Shown here piece by piece: positions 1 to 8,754 of a stretch of 64,000 bases of DNA. Source of the DNA: Pseudomonadota bacterium (GTDB lineage: Bacteria > Pseudomonadota > Alphaproteobacteria > Acetobacterales > Acetobacteraceae); NCBI GenBank assembly GCA_021849425.1, contig JAJZSY010000006.1, forward strand, positions 1-64,000, read 5' to 3'. Position 1 is the stretch's first letter, and each line of letters begins with the position of its first letter. A program made the position numbers and the translations under genes. The notes under the pieces are model-generated. The model saw nothing but the letters and a program-made list of their open reading frames with translations, made no database searches and had not been told where the DNA came from.

Positions 1-2137
1 GCACCAGATAATCCGCCATCGTCGCGTTCAGCATCTGCCCCTCGGAATCGTAGCGGCATTCCTCGAACAGCGCCGCCCCCAGCCCCTGCACCACGCCGCC
101 GCGAATCTGCTCGTCCACCAGCAGCGGATTGATGATCGTCCCGCAATCCTCGACCACGAAATGCTTCAGCAGCCGCACGAAGCCGGTCTCGGCGTCCACC
201 TCCACCACCGAAGCCTGCACCCCGTTGGTGAAGGCGAAGGGATAGTCCCGCGGCACGTAATGCCGGCTCGCCACCAGCGCCGGCTCCACCCCAAGCGGCA
301 GCGTGTCGGGCCGGAAATGGGCGATGCGCGCCAGCTCGGCGAGGCTCATCCGCGCGGCCCCGCCCGCCGCATCCACGATCACGCCATCCCGGATATCGAG
401 CGCCTCCGGGGCGGCCTGCAGAATGCTCGCGGCCAGCGCCAGCACGCCCTCCCGCAACGCCGATGCCGCGCGGAACGCCGCCTCGCCGCCCACCCCCGCC
501 CCGCGCGAGGCCCAGGTGCCGCCGCCATAGGGTGTCGCGTCGGTATCGCCGAGCTTCACCAGCACCCGCGCCGGGTCCACCCCCATCGCCGCGGCCGTCA
601 CCTGGGCGAGCATCGTCGTCGTCCCCTGCCCCTGCTCGGTGGTGCCGGAGAGCAGCACCACGTCGCCGGCGGCATCGAGCCGCGCCGTCGCCCCGTCCTG
701 TGCGGCGATCCGCGCCCCGCCGACGCCGTAGAACGCCGCCCCCGGATTGGTGATCTCGATGAAACTCGCGATCCCGATGCCCCGCCACACCCCGCGCGCC
801 CGCAGCGCCGCCTGCTCCGCCCGCAGCCCGTCATAGTCCATCAGCCGGACCAGCTCGTCGAGGCACGCATGGTGCGACAGCGCCTCGAACTTCATCCCCG
901 CCGGCGAGACGCAGGGATAGGCGTCGTCGGCGATCAGGTTGCGCCGGCGCATCTCCACCGGGTCGATCCCCCGCCGCCGCGCCGCCTCGTCCACCAGCGC
1001 CTCGGTCACCGCGGTCGCGATCGGATGCCCCACCGCGCGATATTGCGACATCATCGCCTTGGTCTGGAACACCACCCGCGCCCGCGCCGCGTAATGCGCG
1101 AACGCATACGGCCCGCCGACCAGATTGATCACCTGGTTCGCCTCCACCGCCGAGGTGCGCGGATAGGCCGAATACGGCCCCACCCCGGTCAGGTCATCCA
1201 CCGCGAATCCCTCGATCCGCCCGTCTTCCGCCACCCCGATCCGCGCCGAAACCACATGCCCGCGCGCATGGATGTCGCCGGTGAAACTCTCCAGCCGGTC
1301 GGCCACGAACCGCACCGGCCGACGCAGGATGCGGCTCGCCGCCACCGCCGCCATCTCGTCGGGATAGACATGGATCTTGATCCCGAACGACCCGCCGACA
1401 TCCGGCCCGATCACCCGAATTTGCCGCTCGGCGAGGCCGAGCAGCGTCGCCAGCACGGTCTGGAACATATGCGGCACCTGGGTGCCGAGATGCACCGTCA
1501 GCCGCTGCTCGCCCTCGTTCCAGTCCGCCACCAGCGCGCGCGGCTCCAGCGTCACCCCGGTATGGCGGGCGAAGTCGAACTCCAGCGCCACGCGCTCCGC
1601 CGCCGCGTCGATCGCCGCCGCCCCGCCGCCCGCCTCGATCGTCCGCGCGAAGGCCAGATTGTCCCCAAGCTCGGGATGGATCGCCGCCGCCCCCGGTGCC
1701 AGGGCGGCCAGCGGATCGACCACCGGCGGCAACGGATCGTAGTCCACGACAATCCGCTCCGCCGCATCCTCCGCCTCGGCCCGGCTCGCCGCCACCACCA
1801 TCGCCACCGGCTCGCCCTGGAACCGCGCAACCCCGCGCGCCAGCGGATATTGCGGCGCCGATTTCAACCCTTGCAGATGCGTCAGCACGCCGACCCAGGG
1901 CGCGCACCACCCCTCCAGCGCCGCCGCGTCGAACACGCCGACGACGCCCCTCATCTCCCGCGCCGGCGCGAGGTCGATCGCCCCGATCCGCGCATGCGCG
2001 TAGGGCGATCGCAGGAACGCCGCATGAACCATGCGCGGCAGCGCGATGTCGCTGGCAAACAGCCCGCGCCCCTGGGTCAGCCGCCGCGCATCCGGCCGCG
2101 CCATCGCCCGCCCGATCGGCCGGTCCGCGCCGTTCAT
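1..2137 (-). CDS. Molybdopterin-binding large subunit of a xanthine/CO-dehydrogenase-type hydroxylase (partial, C-terminus outside window)
   Basis: This is the catalytic molybdenum-cofactor subunit of a three-subunit hydroxylase of the CoxL/XdhB family, which oxidises N-heterocycles, aldehydes or similar substrates by water-derived hydroxylation. About 712 residues are visible and the frame is still open at base 1. Family landmarks include GGSFGIK in the Mo-cofactor domain and QYRAVGHP where CO dehydrogenases carry their active-site loop. The loop lacks the AYxCSFR signature of true form I CO dehydrogenase, so CO is an unlikely substrate. The start at 2137 gives an ATGA overlap with the preceding [2Fe-2S] gene, the same coupling as the next junction upstream. 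The order MFS, FAD, FeS, Mo suggests one transcript. The substrate cannot be deduced. Confidence 0.9.
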   Translation of the reverse strand, partial: MNGADRPIGRAMARPDARRLTQGRGLFASDIALPRMVHAAFLRSPYAHARIGAIDLAPAREMRGVVGVFDAAALEGWCAPWVGVLTHLQGLKSAPQYPLARGVARFQGEPVAMVVAASRAEAEDAAERIVVDYDPLPPVVDPLAALAPGAAAIHPELGDNLAFARTIEAGGGAAAIDAAAERVALEFDFARHTGVTLEPRALVADWNEGEQRLTVHLGTQVPHMFQTVLATLLGLAERQIRVIGPDVGGSFGIKIHVYPDEMAAVAASRILRRPVRFVADRLESFTGDIHARGHVVSARIGVAEDGRIEGFAVDDLTGVGPYSAYPRTSAVEANQVINLVGGPYAFAHYAARARVVFQTKAMMSQYRAVGHPIATAVTEALVDEAARRRGIDPVEMRRRNLIADDAYPCVSPAGMKFEALSHHACLDELVRLMDYDGLRAEQAALRARGVWRGIGIASFIEITNPGAAFYGVGGARIAAQDGATARLDAAGDVVLLSGTTEQGQGTTTMLAQVTAAAMGVDPARVLVKLGDTDATPYGGGTWASRGAGVGGEAAFRAASALREGVLALAASILQAAPEALDIRDGVIVDAAGGAARMSLAELARIAHFRPDTLPLGVEPALVASRHYVPRDYPFAFTNGVQASVVEVDAETGFVRLLKHFVVEDCGTIINPLLVDEQIRGGVVQGLGAALFEECRYDSEGQMLNATMADYLV

Positions 2138-2607
2138 GCCCCCCTCCGCGCCCGCGCCGTCGCCTCGACCGCGTCGATGATCGCCTCATACCCGGTGCAG
2201 CGGCAGTAATTGCCCGAAAGATGTTCGCGGATCGCCGCGCGGTCGGTCGCATCGGGCGCATGGGCGAGGAAATCCGCCGCCGCCAGCACCATCCCCGGGG
2301 TGCAATAGCCGCATTGCAGCGCGTTGCGCCGCCAGAACGCCTCCTGCAAATCCGCCACCTCGCCCGAATCCGACACGCCCTCGATGGTCTCGACCACGCA
2401 TCCCTCCGCCTGCACCGCGAGCACGAGGCAGCCGCGCACGATCGCCCCGTCCAGCCGCACCGTGCAGGCGCCGCATACGCCGTGCTCACAGCCGAGATGC
2501 GTGCCGGTCAGGCCCAGCCGCTCGCGCAGGAAATCGGCGAGGTGCAGCCGCGCCGGCACCTCCGCCTCGACGCGCTCGCCATTCACGATCAGGGAAATCG
2601 CCGTCAT
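2134..2607 (-). CDS. [2Fe-2S] small subunit of the molybdenum hydroxylase
   Basis: This electron-transfer subunit passes electrons from the molybdenum centre to the FAD subunit. The N-terminal plant-ferredoxin cluster motif is CEHGVCGAC followed by a later Cys (RGC). The C-terminal four-helix cluster has CGYC and CRCTGY. At 157 residues it matches the usual CoxS/XdhA small-subunit length of about 155-165. I chose the ATG at 2607 because it overlaps the FAD-subunit stop as ATGA and lies 12 bases after AAGGA. An in-frame ATG at 2619 would put that AAGGA directly against the start codon, with no spacing. All eight cluster cysteines appear to be present, so it should be functional. Confidence 0.93.
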   Translation of the reverse strand: MTAISLIVNGERVEAEVPARLHLADFLRERLGLTGTHLGCEHGVCGACTVRLDGAIVRGCLVLAVQAEGCVVETIEGVSDSGEVADLQEAFWRRNALQCGYCTPGMVLAAADFLAHAPDATDRAAIREHLSGNYCRCTGYEAIIDAVEATARARRGA

Positions 2608-3431
2608 GGAGCCAGACATTCCTTCATCACCCGCCGCAGCAGCACCCGCGCCAGGTGCAGCCGCACCGGCGCCGAAATCTCCGAATCCGCATGCGGCGGC
2701 AGATCATGGTCCAGCGCCGCGCACGCCGCCTCGAGCCCCGCTAACCCGTCCGCAAGCGCCCGCTCCGCCGCCGGCGCGCGCAGCGCCGCGTGGCCGACCG
2801 CGAAAAACCCGAGCCGCACGATGCGCCCCTCCACCGCGGCGGCGAGCCCGACCAGCGCGTAATCCCCATGCCGCCGCGCCAGCTCGGCGAAGCCATGCCG
2901 CCGCCCCTTCACCAGCGGAATCTCCACCGCGGTCAGAATCTCCCCCGGTTCCAGCGCCGTCCCGAACAATCCGGTGAAAAAATCCGCCGCCGCGATCCGC
3001 CGCGTCCCCGGCGCCCCCTCGGCGATCATCACCGCGTCGAGCGCCAGCATGCAGGCCGGCAGTTCCGCCGCCGGATCGGCATTGGCGAGGCTGCCGCCGA
3101 TCGTCCCGCGCGTGCGGATCGCCGGATGCGCGACATGGGCGAGTGCGGTTGCGATCAGCGGCGCATGGGCGGCGATCTCGGGGGCTTCCAGCAGCATCGC
3201 ATGGGTGCAGCCGGCGCCGATCCGCAGATGCGTCGCCGTCACCTCGATCCGCCGCAGTTCCGCGATCCGGCCGATATCGACCAACAGCCCCGGCGCCGAC
3301 AGCCGGAAATTGAGCGCCGGCAGCAGGCTCTGCCCGCCGGCCAGCAGCACCGCCCCCTCACGGGCGGCAAGCAGGCCGATCGCCTCGGCGACCGACCCGG
3401 CACGGACATAATCGAATGGAGCAGGTTTCAT
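2604..3431 (-). CDS. FAD-binding medium subunit of the molybdenum hydroxylase
   Basis: This is the CoxM-like flavoprotein subunit, 275 residues, close to the usual 270-290. It accepts electrons from the [2Fe-2S] subunit and passes them to an external acceptor. The two FAD-binding loops typical of the family are visible: AGGQSLLP near residue 32 and TIGGSLANADP near residue 109. It is the first hydroxylase gene of the operon, 36 bases after the MFS carrier gene and overlapping the small-subunit gene by ATGA. There is no independent promoter-like gap, so the carrier and enzyme are probably co-transcribed. Confidence 0.93.
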   Translation of the reverse strand: MKPAPFDYVRAGSVAEAIGLLAAREGAVLLAGGQSLLPALNFRLSAPGLLVDIGRIAELRRIEVTATHLRIGAGCTHAMLLEAPEIAAHAPLIATALAHVAHPAIRTRGTIGGSLANADPAAELPACMLALDAVMIAEGAPGTRRIAAADFFTGLFGTALEPGEILTAVEIPLVKGRRHGFAELARRHGDYALVGLAAAVEGRIVRLGFFAVGHAALRAPAAERALADGLAGLEAACAALDHDLPPHADSEISAPVRLHLARVLLRRVMKECLAP

Positions 3432-3467
3432 GACATTCCTCGCCCGAAACCTGTCCGATCGCGGCGT

Positions 3468-4787
3468 TCAGCGCAAGGGCTGGCGGCCGCGATCCTTCAG
3501 CATCCAGAGTGCCACCACCGACATCGCGCAGCCGACCAGCAGATAGGCGCCGGCCGCGAGCTTGAACCCGGTCAGCCCGATCAGCGCGGTGGCGATCAGC
3601 GGCGCGGTGCCGCCGCCGATCCCGAGCCCGACATTGAACGCCAGCGAATAGCCCGACAGCCGGTATTCCGAGCGGAACTGCTCGGAGAGCATCGCCGGCG
3701 CCACCCCCATGATCGCCCCCAGCAGCAGGCCCGAGACCACCTGCGCGATGGCGAAGGGCGTCATCGCGTGCGCCGCCATCGCGAAGAACGGCAGCGCGAG
3801 CACCAGCAGCAGCCCGAAACTGCCGATCAGCCAGGAGCGGCGCAAGATCCAGTGATCCGTCAGCCAGCCCGACAGCGGAATCAGGAACAGCACGAACAGC
3901 TGCGTGACGGTGACGATCTCCAGCGCCAGACTGTCCGAAATCGCGCCGAACTTCGCCCCGAACGTGGGCAGGAACACCAGGGTGAGATAATCCGCGACGC
4001 CATAACCCCAGGTGAACAGCATCGCCAGCACCATCACCTTCGGGCTGCGGCGGAACGCCTGGCGGATCGGCAGCTCGCCATCCGTCGCCGCCTGGTCCGG
4101 CTCATAGCCGGTATCGCTCAGCCGCGAGCGCACCAGATAGGCCAGCACCGCGAGCACCCCGCCGGCGAGGAACGGCAGCCGCCAGGCCCAGCCCTGCACC
4201 GCGCCGTGCCCGGCGAACAGCGTGGTCAGCGCGGCGAAGCCGGCGGCGAGCAGATAGCCGCCGGTCGAGCCGAAATTCGCGAAACTGCCGGCGAACCCCC
4301 GCCGGTTCGCCGGCGCGGTTTCCACGAGATACGACACCGAGCCGGTGAACTCCCCGCCCACCGACAGGCCCTGAAACAGCCGCACCACCAGCAGCAGCAC
4401 CGGCGCCCAGAAGCCGATCTGCTGATAGGTCGGCAACAGCCCGACCGCCGTGGTCGCCAGCCCCATCATCACCACCGAGGTCACCAGCACGGTCTGCCGC
4501 CCCACCCGGTCGCCCAGATGGCCGAAAATCACCCCGCCGATCGGGCGCATCATGAACCCGATGGCGAACCCGCCATAGGCGCCGAGCAGCGAGGCGATCT
4601 TGTCGGTCGAGGGAAAGAACAGGCTGCCGATCATCGGCGCGAGATAGCCGTAAAGGCCGAAATCGTACCATTCCAGCACATTGCCGATGGTCCCGGCGCC
4701 GAGATTGCCGAGCGAGAGTGTGTGGTGCTGCTTGAGCCGCCCAGATGCAGGGGCGGGTGTGGCGGCGGCGGATGTGGGTTGCGACAT
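3468..4787 (-). CDS. MFS transporter, metabolite:H+ symporter type
   Basis: A 439-residue inner-membrane carrier with about twelve hydrophobic segments. The N-terminal NVLEWYDFGLYG and the loop GHLGDRVGRQ (with a second at PIGGVIFGHLGDR) are characteristic of the metabolite:H+ symporter group (ProP, KgtP, ShiA), which imports organic acids and zwitterions with protons. The start at 4787 is preceded by GCGAGG at suitable spacing; an upstream in-frame ATG at 4832 would add a basic, low-complexity tail that the family lacks. The gene lies directly before the three hydroxylase subunits in the same direction, so it probably imports their substrate or a precursor. The specific substrate is not readable. 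Confidence 0.9.
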   Translation of the reverse strand: MSQPTSAAATPAPASGRLKQHHTLSLGNLGAGTIGNVLEWYDFGLYGYLAPMIGSLFFPSTDKIASLLGAYGGFAIGFMMRPIGGVIFGHLGDRVGRQTVLVTSVVMMGLATTAVGLLPTYQQIGFWAPVLLLVVRLFQGLSVGGEFTGSVSYLVETAPANRRGFAGSFANFGSTGGYLLAAGFAALTTLFAGHGAVQGWAWRLPFLAGGVLAVLAYLVRSRLSDTGYEPDQAATDGELPIRQAFRRSPKVMVLAMLFTWGYGVADYLTLVFLPTFGAKFGAISDSLALEIVTVTQLFVLFLIPLSGWLTDHWILRRSWLIGSFGLLLVLALPFFAMAAHAMTPFAIAQVVSGLLLGAIMGVAPAMLSEQFRSEYRLSGYSLAFNVGLGIGGGTAPLIATALIGLTGFKLAAGAYLLVGCAMSVVALWMLKDRGRQPLR

Positions 4788-5172
4788 GTCGGGCCTCGCT
4801 GTCTTGCCCCCGCGACGCCGATGCCCCGCCACACCCGGTCAGGGGCGGCGCGGCGCGGGCCGGGCGGGGGATATGTTGCGGCCGGGATGACGGCGTTGCG
4901 TCATGCCGGCGCCGGTCGCCCCACGGGGCGTCCGGCCCGCCGCACACCCGCAACCGGGCCGAACGGCGACAAATGGATCAGGCGCCCCGAACGGGCGCCG
5001 GCGGATCGATAACCATGGTCAGATATGGCCGCACCCGCCCGGCCTTCAAGAAATAAATGCAGCATCCATGCCATTTTTATCACGGCATCGCGAACATGCC
5101 TTGATTGGTCTTGATCGTTCCGCAGCGATCAAAACATCCCCGCGCCCGCCTCCAAGACCCTGGCGCCGTGCC
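4788..5172. other. Intergenic region with a short inverted repeat
   Basis: These 385 bases separate the sensor kinase stop from the MFS start, both on the minus strand, and should hold the promoter of the MFS-hydroxylase operon. Bases 5041-5140 are more AT-rich than their surroundings. A perfect 7-base inverted repeat, TTGATCG (5111-5117) and CGATCAA (5126-5132), has an 8-base loop. It is not followed by a T-run on either strand, so it looks more like an operator than a terminator. I see no small gene and no convincing -35/-10 pair. Confidence 0.35.
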
Positions 5173-6537
5173 TCATTCGGGCAGATAGACGCTGGCGACC
5201 AGCCCCCTGCCGCCGGCCCGGTTCGCCAGCGTGATGTCGCCGCCATGCGCGCGAATGGCGTTGCGGGCGATGGCGAGGCCGAGCCCCGAGCCGCCGGTCT
5301 CGCGGTTGCGGCTGATCTCCAGCCGGCGGAACGGCTCGAACACCCGCTCCAGCTCGCCCGGCGGCACGCCCGGCCCGTCATCCTCGATATCGATCCGCAT
5401 CGTGTGCCGCTCCGCCTTCTGCAACGACACCCGCGCGGCATGGCCATATTTCACCGCGTTGCCGATCAGGTTGGCGAAGGCCCGCTTGAGCGCCAGCGGC
5501 CGCCCGCGGATCGTGACATGATCCGGCCCCTGATAGCGCATCCGCCGCGCCGCCCCCGGCGCGATATCGGCGGTCTCGTCGATCACCGTGCGCAGCAGGA
5601 TCGCGAGATCGACCGGAACCGACGCCTCGGTCTGCGCCACGTCGCGGCCGAAGGCGATGGTCGCGGCCAGCATCGCCTCCAGCTCGGCAAGATCGGCGAG
5701 GATCTTCTCCCGCTGGGCGTCGTCCTCCAGGAATTCCGCCCGCAGCCGCAGCCGCGTGATCGGCGTGCGCAAATCATGCCCGATCGCGGTGAGCAGGAAG
5801 GTCCGGTCCTCGACGAAGCGGCGGATGCGCGCGGCCATGGTATTGAACGCCACCGCCGCGGTCGCGATCTCCACCGGCCCGCGCTCCGGCAGCGCGGGCG
5901 CGTGGGCGATGTCGCGGCCGAGCTGCTCCGCCGCCGCCGCCAGCGTCCGCACCGGCGCCGTCAGCCGGACCACCCCCCAGAAGATCAGCAGCCCGCCGAG
6001 CACGAACATCACCAGGAAGGCGCTGGCGAAGCCCGGCTGCGCCCAGGGCGGGCTCGGCCGGAACGGGCTGCGCACCGTCAGCCAGTCCGGGCTGTCGGGA
6101 AGCTGGAAGCTCAGGATCAGGGTCGAGGGCGACATGCTGCCGCGCATCATCACCTGCCGCGGCTGGAGGAATTCCGGCGTCGGAAAGGCGAGCAGCGAGC
6201 CCTGGATCATCTGCCGCGTCGGCAGCGGCAGGGTGAAACTGTCGGCGAAGGGCGGGCTCGAATCGAGGCTCACCCGGTCGCCCGCCTCGCCGTTGATGGC
6301 GGCGACGATCACCGCCCGCCGCTCCGGCGGCGCGCTCGCCACCCGGCGATAGATCGCCCCGTCCCGCGAGGCGATCGCCCGCTCCGCCACCACCCGGTTG
6401 ACGTCGATCTGGTTGAGCACGTGAATGCCAAGGCCGACCGCCTGGATGATCGAGAAGCCGAGCAGCAGCGTGAGCCCGGTGCGCCAGGCGAGGCTCGCCG
6501 GCCAGAACCGGCCGGGCCGCCACCATCCTGCCTTCAT
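5173..6537 (-). CDS. EnvZ-like sensor histidine kinase
   Basis: This 454-residue membrane kinase pairs with the response regulator gene just upstream. It has an N-terminal membrane helix (about 20-40), a periplasmic sensor region, a second helix (about 165-190), a HAMP linker, a dimerisation H-box GHDLRTPITR with the phospho-accepting His near residue 250, an N-box NLIGNAVKYG, and G-boxes DDGPGVP and GGSGLGLAIARN. All ATP-binding elements are intact. The start ATG overlaps the regulator stop by ATGA. The architecture matches the EnvZ class, which commonly responds to osmotic or envelope conditions, but the signal here is unknown. Confidence 0.94.
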   Translation of the reverse strand: MKAGWWRPGRFWPASLAWRTGLTLLLGFSIIQAVGLGIHVLNQIDVNRVVAERAIASRDGAIYRRVASAPPERRAVIVAAINGEAGDRVSLDSSPPFADSFTLPLPTRQMIQGSLLAFPTPEFLQPRQVMMRGSMSPSTLILSFQLPDSPDWLTVRSPFRPSPPWAQPGFASAFLVMFVLGGLLIFWGVVRLTAPVRTLAAAAEQLGRDIAHAPALPERGPVEIATAAVAFNTMAARIRRFVEDRTFLLTAIGHDLRTPITRLRLRAEFLEDDAQREKILADLAELEAMLAATIAFGRDVAQTEASVPVDLAILLRTVIDETADIAPGAARRMRYQGPDHVTIRGRPLALKRAFANLIGNAVKYGHAARVSLQKAERHTMRIDIEDDGPGVPPGELERVFEPFRRLEISRNRETGGSGLGLAIARNAIRAHGGDITLANRAGGRGLVASVYLPE

Positions 6538-7253
6538 GACCGCTCGACGGTCGCGGCCAGAACATAGCCGCCGCCGCGCACCGTCTTGATGATCTGCGCG
6601 CGCCGGCCGTCATCCTCGAGCTTGCGCCGCAGCCGCGAAATCGCGACGTCGATGGCCCGGTCGAACGGCCCCGCCTGCCGCCCGCGCAGCAGGTCGAGCA
6701 GCATGTCGCGCGTCAGCACCCGGTTGGGCCGGTCGAGCAGGGCGAGCAGCAGGTCATATTCCCCGCCGGTCAGCGGCACCTCGACACCCTTGGGATCGAC
6801 CAGCCTTCGCCGTGCGGTCTCCAGCATCCAGCCGGCGAAGCGGTAGAGCCGCGCCGAGGTCTCATGCCCGTGCGCCTCGCCCTCGCCCACCCGGCGCAGC
6901 ACGGCGCGGATGCGCGCGACCAGTTCGCGCGGGTTGAACGGCTTGGTCACATAGTCGTCGGCGCCGAGTTCGAGCCCGATGATCCGGTCCGGCTCCTCGC
7001 CGAGCGCGGTGAGCATGATGATCGGCACCTGCGATTCCGCGCGCAGCCAGCGGGCGAAATCGATCCCCGGCTCGCCCGGCAGCATCAGGTCGAGCACGAC
7101 GAGCTGGTAATGCCCGTTGAGAAAGGCCCGCCGCGCCTCGCGCGCATCGCGCACCGCGGTGACCCGGAAGCGCTGGCGTTCGAGAAACCGCGCCAGCAGC
7201 TCGCGAATATCGTGATCGTCATCGACCACCAGAATATGCGGCATCGTCTCCAT
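6534..7253 (-). CDS. OmpR-family response regulator
   Basis: A 239-residue two-domain regulator. The receiver domain (1-120) has the acidic triplet VDDD near residue 10, the phospho-acceptor Asp55 in VLDLMLPG, Thr82 and Lys104 in YVTKPF. The C-terminal OmpR/PhoB winged helix (about 140-236) ends with RLRRKLEDD and TVRGGGY. The ATG at 7253 was chosen because the receiver fold begins a few residues later; one further in-frame ATG at 7244 is also possible. No strong ribosome site precedes either. It is divergent from the ornithine decarboxylase gene, with which it shares a 307-base promoter region. Confidence 0.93.
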   Translation of the reverse strand: METMPHILVVDDDHDIRELLARFLERQRFRVTAVRDAREARRAFLNGHYQLVVLDLMLPGEPGIDFARWLRAESQVPIIMLTALGEEPDRIIGLELGADDYVTKPFNPRELVARIRAVLRRVGEGEAHGHETSARLYRFAGWMLETARRRLVDPKGVEVPLTGGEYDLLLALLDRPNRVLTRDMLLDLLRGRQAGPFDRAIDVAISRLRRKLEDDGRRAQIIKTVRGGGYVLAATVERS

Positions 7254-7560
7254 GGCTGTTACAATAGCCGAATTCGTTTCGCCTTGGGGGCCGCGTTGCA
7301 TTTCCTTACGCAAATCCGCAACCCCGCCCCGGCCGAAATTTCACTTGCAGCCGGACGGCGATGGCCCTATGTCCCGGCTCACGCAGCAACGCACGTGCCT
7401 CTGCCTCCCATCGGGGGTTACGCAACGACGTCAAGCGTTCTGGCAACTGCCGGCCTCCGCGCCGGTTCCGTCTGGTCGCTGGTTCGTTCGACCGTTTCGC
7501 AACCCGCCGCGCGCGCCCTCCCGGGCGCGCCTGGCTCCGAGACTTGCAAGGGAGAGGGCA
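7254..7560. promoter_or_regulatory. Divergent promoter region and structured leader of ornithine decarboxylase
   Basis: This region lies between the response regulator and the decarboxylase. The plus-strand leader has a hairpin CCGGC (7450-7454) with GCCGG (7461-7465), and a very stable GC-only hairpin, 8-base stem 7511-7518 with 7523-7530 and loop TCCC, ending about 20 bases before the Shine-Dalgarno GGGAGAGG. An arginine-rich open frame of 67 codons (7361-7564) ends in an ATGA overlap with the decarboxylase start. A conserved RNA element called speF is described upstream of ornithine decarboxylase genes in alphaproteobacteria. I cannot confirm a match by eye, so the element is only a candidate. 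Confidence 0.4.
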
Positions 7561-8691
7561 ATGACCCCCAGGCTCGCCCGTTTTCTCGACTCCGGCATGG
7601 TGTCCACGCCGGCCATCGTCGTCGATCTCGATCGCGTGGCGGCGAACTTCGCCGCCCTGCGCGCCGCCCTGCCCGACGCCGCGATCTATTACGCGGTGAA
7701 GGCCAACCCCGCCGCCCCGGTGCTCGATCGCCTGGTCGGCCTCGGCTCGCGCTTCGATGCCGCCAGCATCGAGGAAGTGCGCGCCTGCCTCGCCGCCGGC
7801 GCCGCCCCCGCCGCGATCAGCTTCGGAAACACGGTCAAGAAGCGCACCGCCATCGCCGAAGCGCATGCAAGCGGCGTCGATCTCTTCGCCTTCGATTCCG
7901 ACGAGGAGCTGGACAAGCTCGCGGCGGCCGCGCCCGGAGCAAAGGTCTATTGCCGCCTCGCCGTCAGCCAGGACGGGGCGGACTGGCCGCTCTCGCGCAA
8001 GTTCGGCACCAGCGGCGATCACGCGCGCGACCTGCTGCTCCGCGCCGAGGCGCTCGGCCTGATCCCCTGGGGCGTCTCCTTCCATGTCGGCAGCCAGCAG
8101 ACCGGCGTCGGCGCCTGGCGCACCGCGATCGGCCAGGCCGCCGCCGTGTTCACCGATTTGCGCGCGCGCGGGATCGATTTGCGGCTGCTCAATCTCGGCG
8201 GCGGCTTCCCCACCCGCTACCGCGACGACATCCCGCCGCTCGGCGATTTCGGCGCCGCGATCATGGACGCCGTGCGCGATGCCTTCGGCAACAACCTGCC
8301 GGACCTGCTGATCGAGCCCGGCCGCGCCGTCGTCGGCGATGCCGGCGTTGCCGTGAGCGAGGTGGTGCTCGCCTGCGCAAGGCACGAGGATGAGGGCCGC
8401 CGCTGGGTCTATCTCGATCTCGGCCGTTTCGGCGGCCTCGCCGAAACCGAAGGCGAGGCGATCCGCTACCGCATCACCGCCCCCGGCGTCGCCGGCGCCG
8501 ACGCGCCGGCCGTGCTCGCCGGGCCGAGCTGCGATGGCGTGGACGTGATGTACCGCAACACGCCCTGCCCGCTGCCCGCATCCCTCGCCGCCGGCGACCG
8601 CGTGCTGATCCACGATGCCGGCGCCTACGTGACAAGTTACGCAAGCCAGGGGTTCAACGGTTTTCTCCCGCCGGAAGAGCACTATCTGTAA
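7561..8691 (+). CDS. Ornithine decarboxylase (alanine-racemase fold, PLP type III)
   Basis: This enzyme decarboxylates L-ornithine (possibly also lysine) to putrescine in the cytoplasm, the entry step of polyamine synthesis. At 376 residues it has the usual length of the compact bacterial eukaryote-like ODC. The PLP lysine is Lys47 in YYAVKANP, the His stacking on PLP is in SFHVGSQ, the phosphate loop is NLGGGFP with EPGRAVVG, and the catalytic Cys is near residue 324 in GPSCDGVD, the ODC-type signature. The ATG at 7561 follows GGGAGAGG with good spacing. SpeE and SpeD, which convert putrescine to spermidine, are encoded 14.5 kb downstream. Lysine/ornithine dual specificity cannot be excluded. 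Confidence 0.9.
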   Translation: MTPRLARFLDSGMVSTPAIVVDLDRVAANFAALRAALPDAAIYYAVKANPAAPVLDRLVGLGSRFDAASIEEVRACLAAGAAPAAISFGNTVKKRTAIAEAHASGVDLFAFDSDEELDKLAAAAPGAKVYCRLAVSQDGADWPLSRKFGTSGDHARDLLLRAEALGLIPWGVSFHVGSQQTGVGAWRTAIGQAAAVFTDLRARGIDLRLLNLGGGFPTRYRDDIPPLGDFGAAIMDAVRDAFGNNLPDLLIEPGRAVVGDAGVAVSEVVLACARHEDEGRRWVYLDLGRFGGLAETEGEAIRYRITAPGVAGADAPAVLAGPSCDGVDVMYRNTPCPLPASLAAGDRVLIHDAGAYVTSYASQGFNGFLPPEEHYL

Positions 8692-8697
8692 GCCAGC

Positions 8698-8729
8698 CGC
8701 GCTGCCCGGTGTCCGGGCGGCGCGTTGTT
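8698..8729 (+). terminator. Rho-independent terminator after ornithine decarboxylase
   Basis: A 12-base stem (8698-8709 with 8713-8724, one G-T pair) closes on a 3-base loop and is followed by TTGTTG. It begins 6 bases after the decarboxylase stop. Confidence 0.7.
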
Positions 8730-8754
8730 GCAACCAGCGCTCAGGGAGAGCTTC

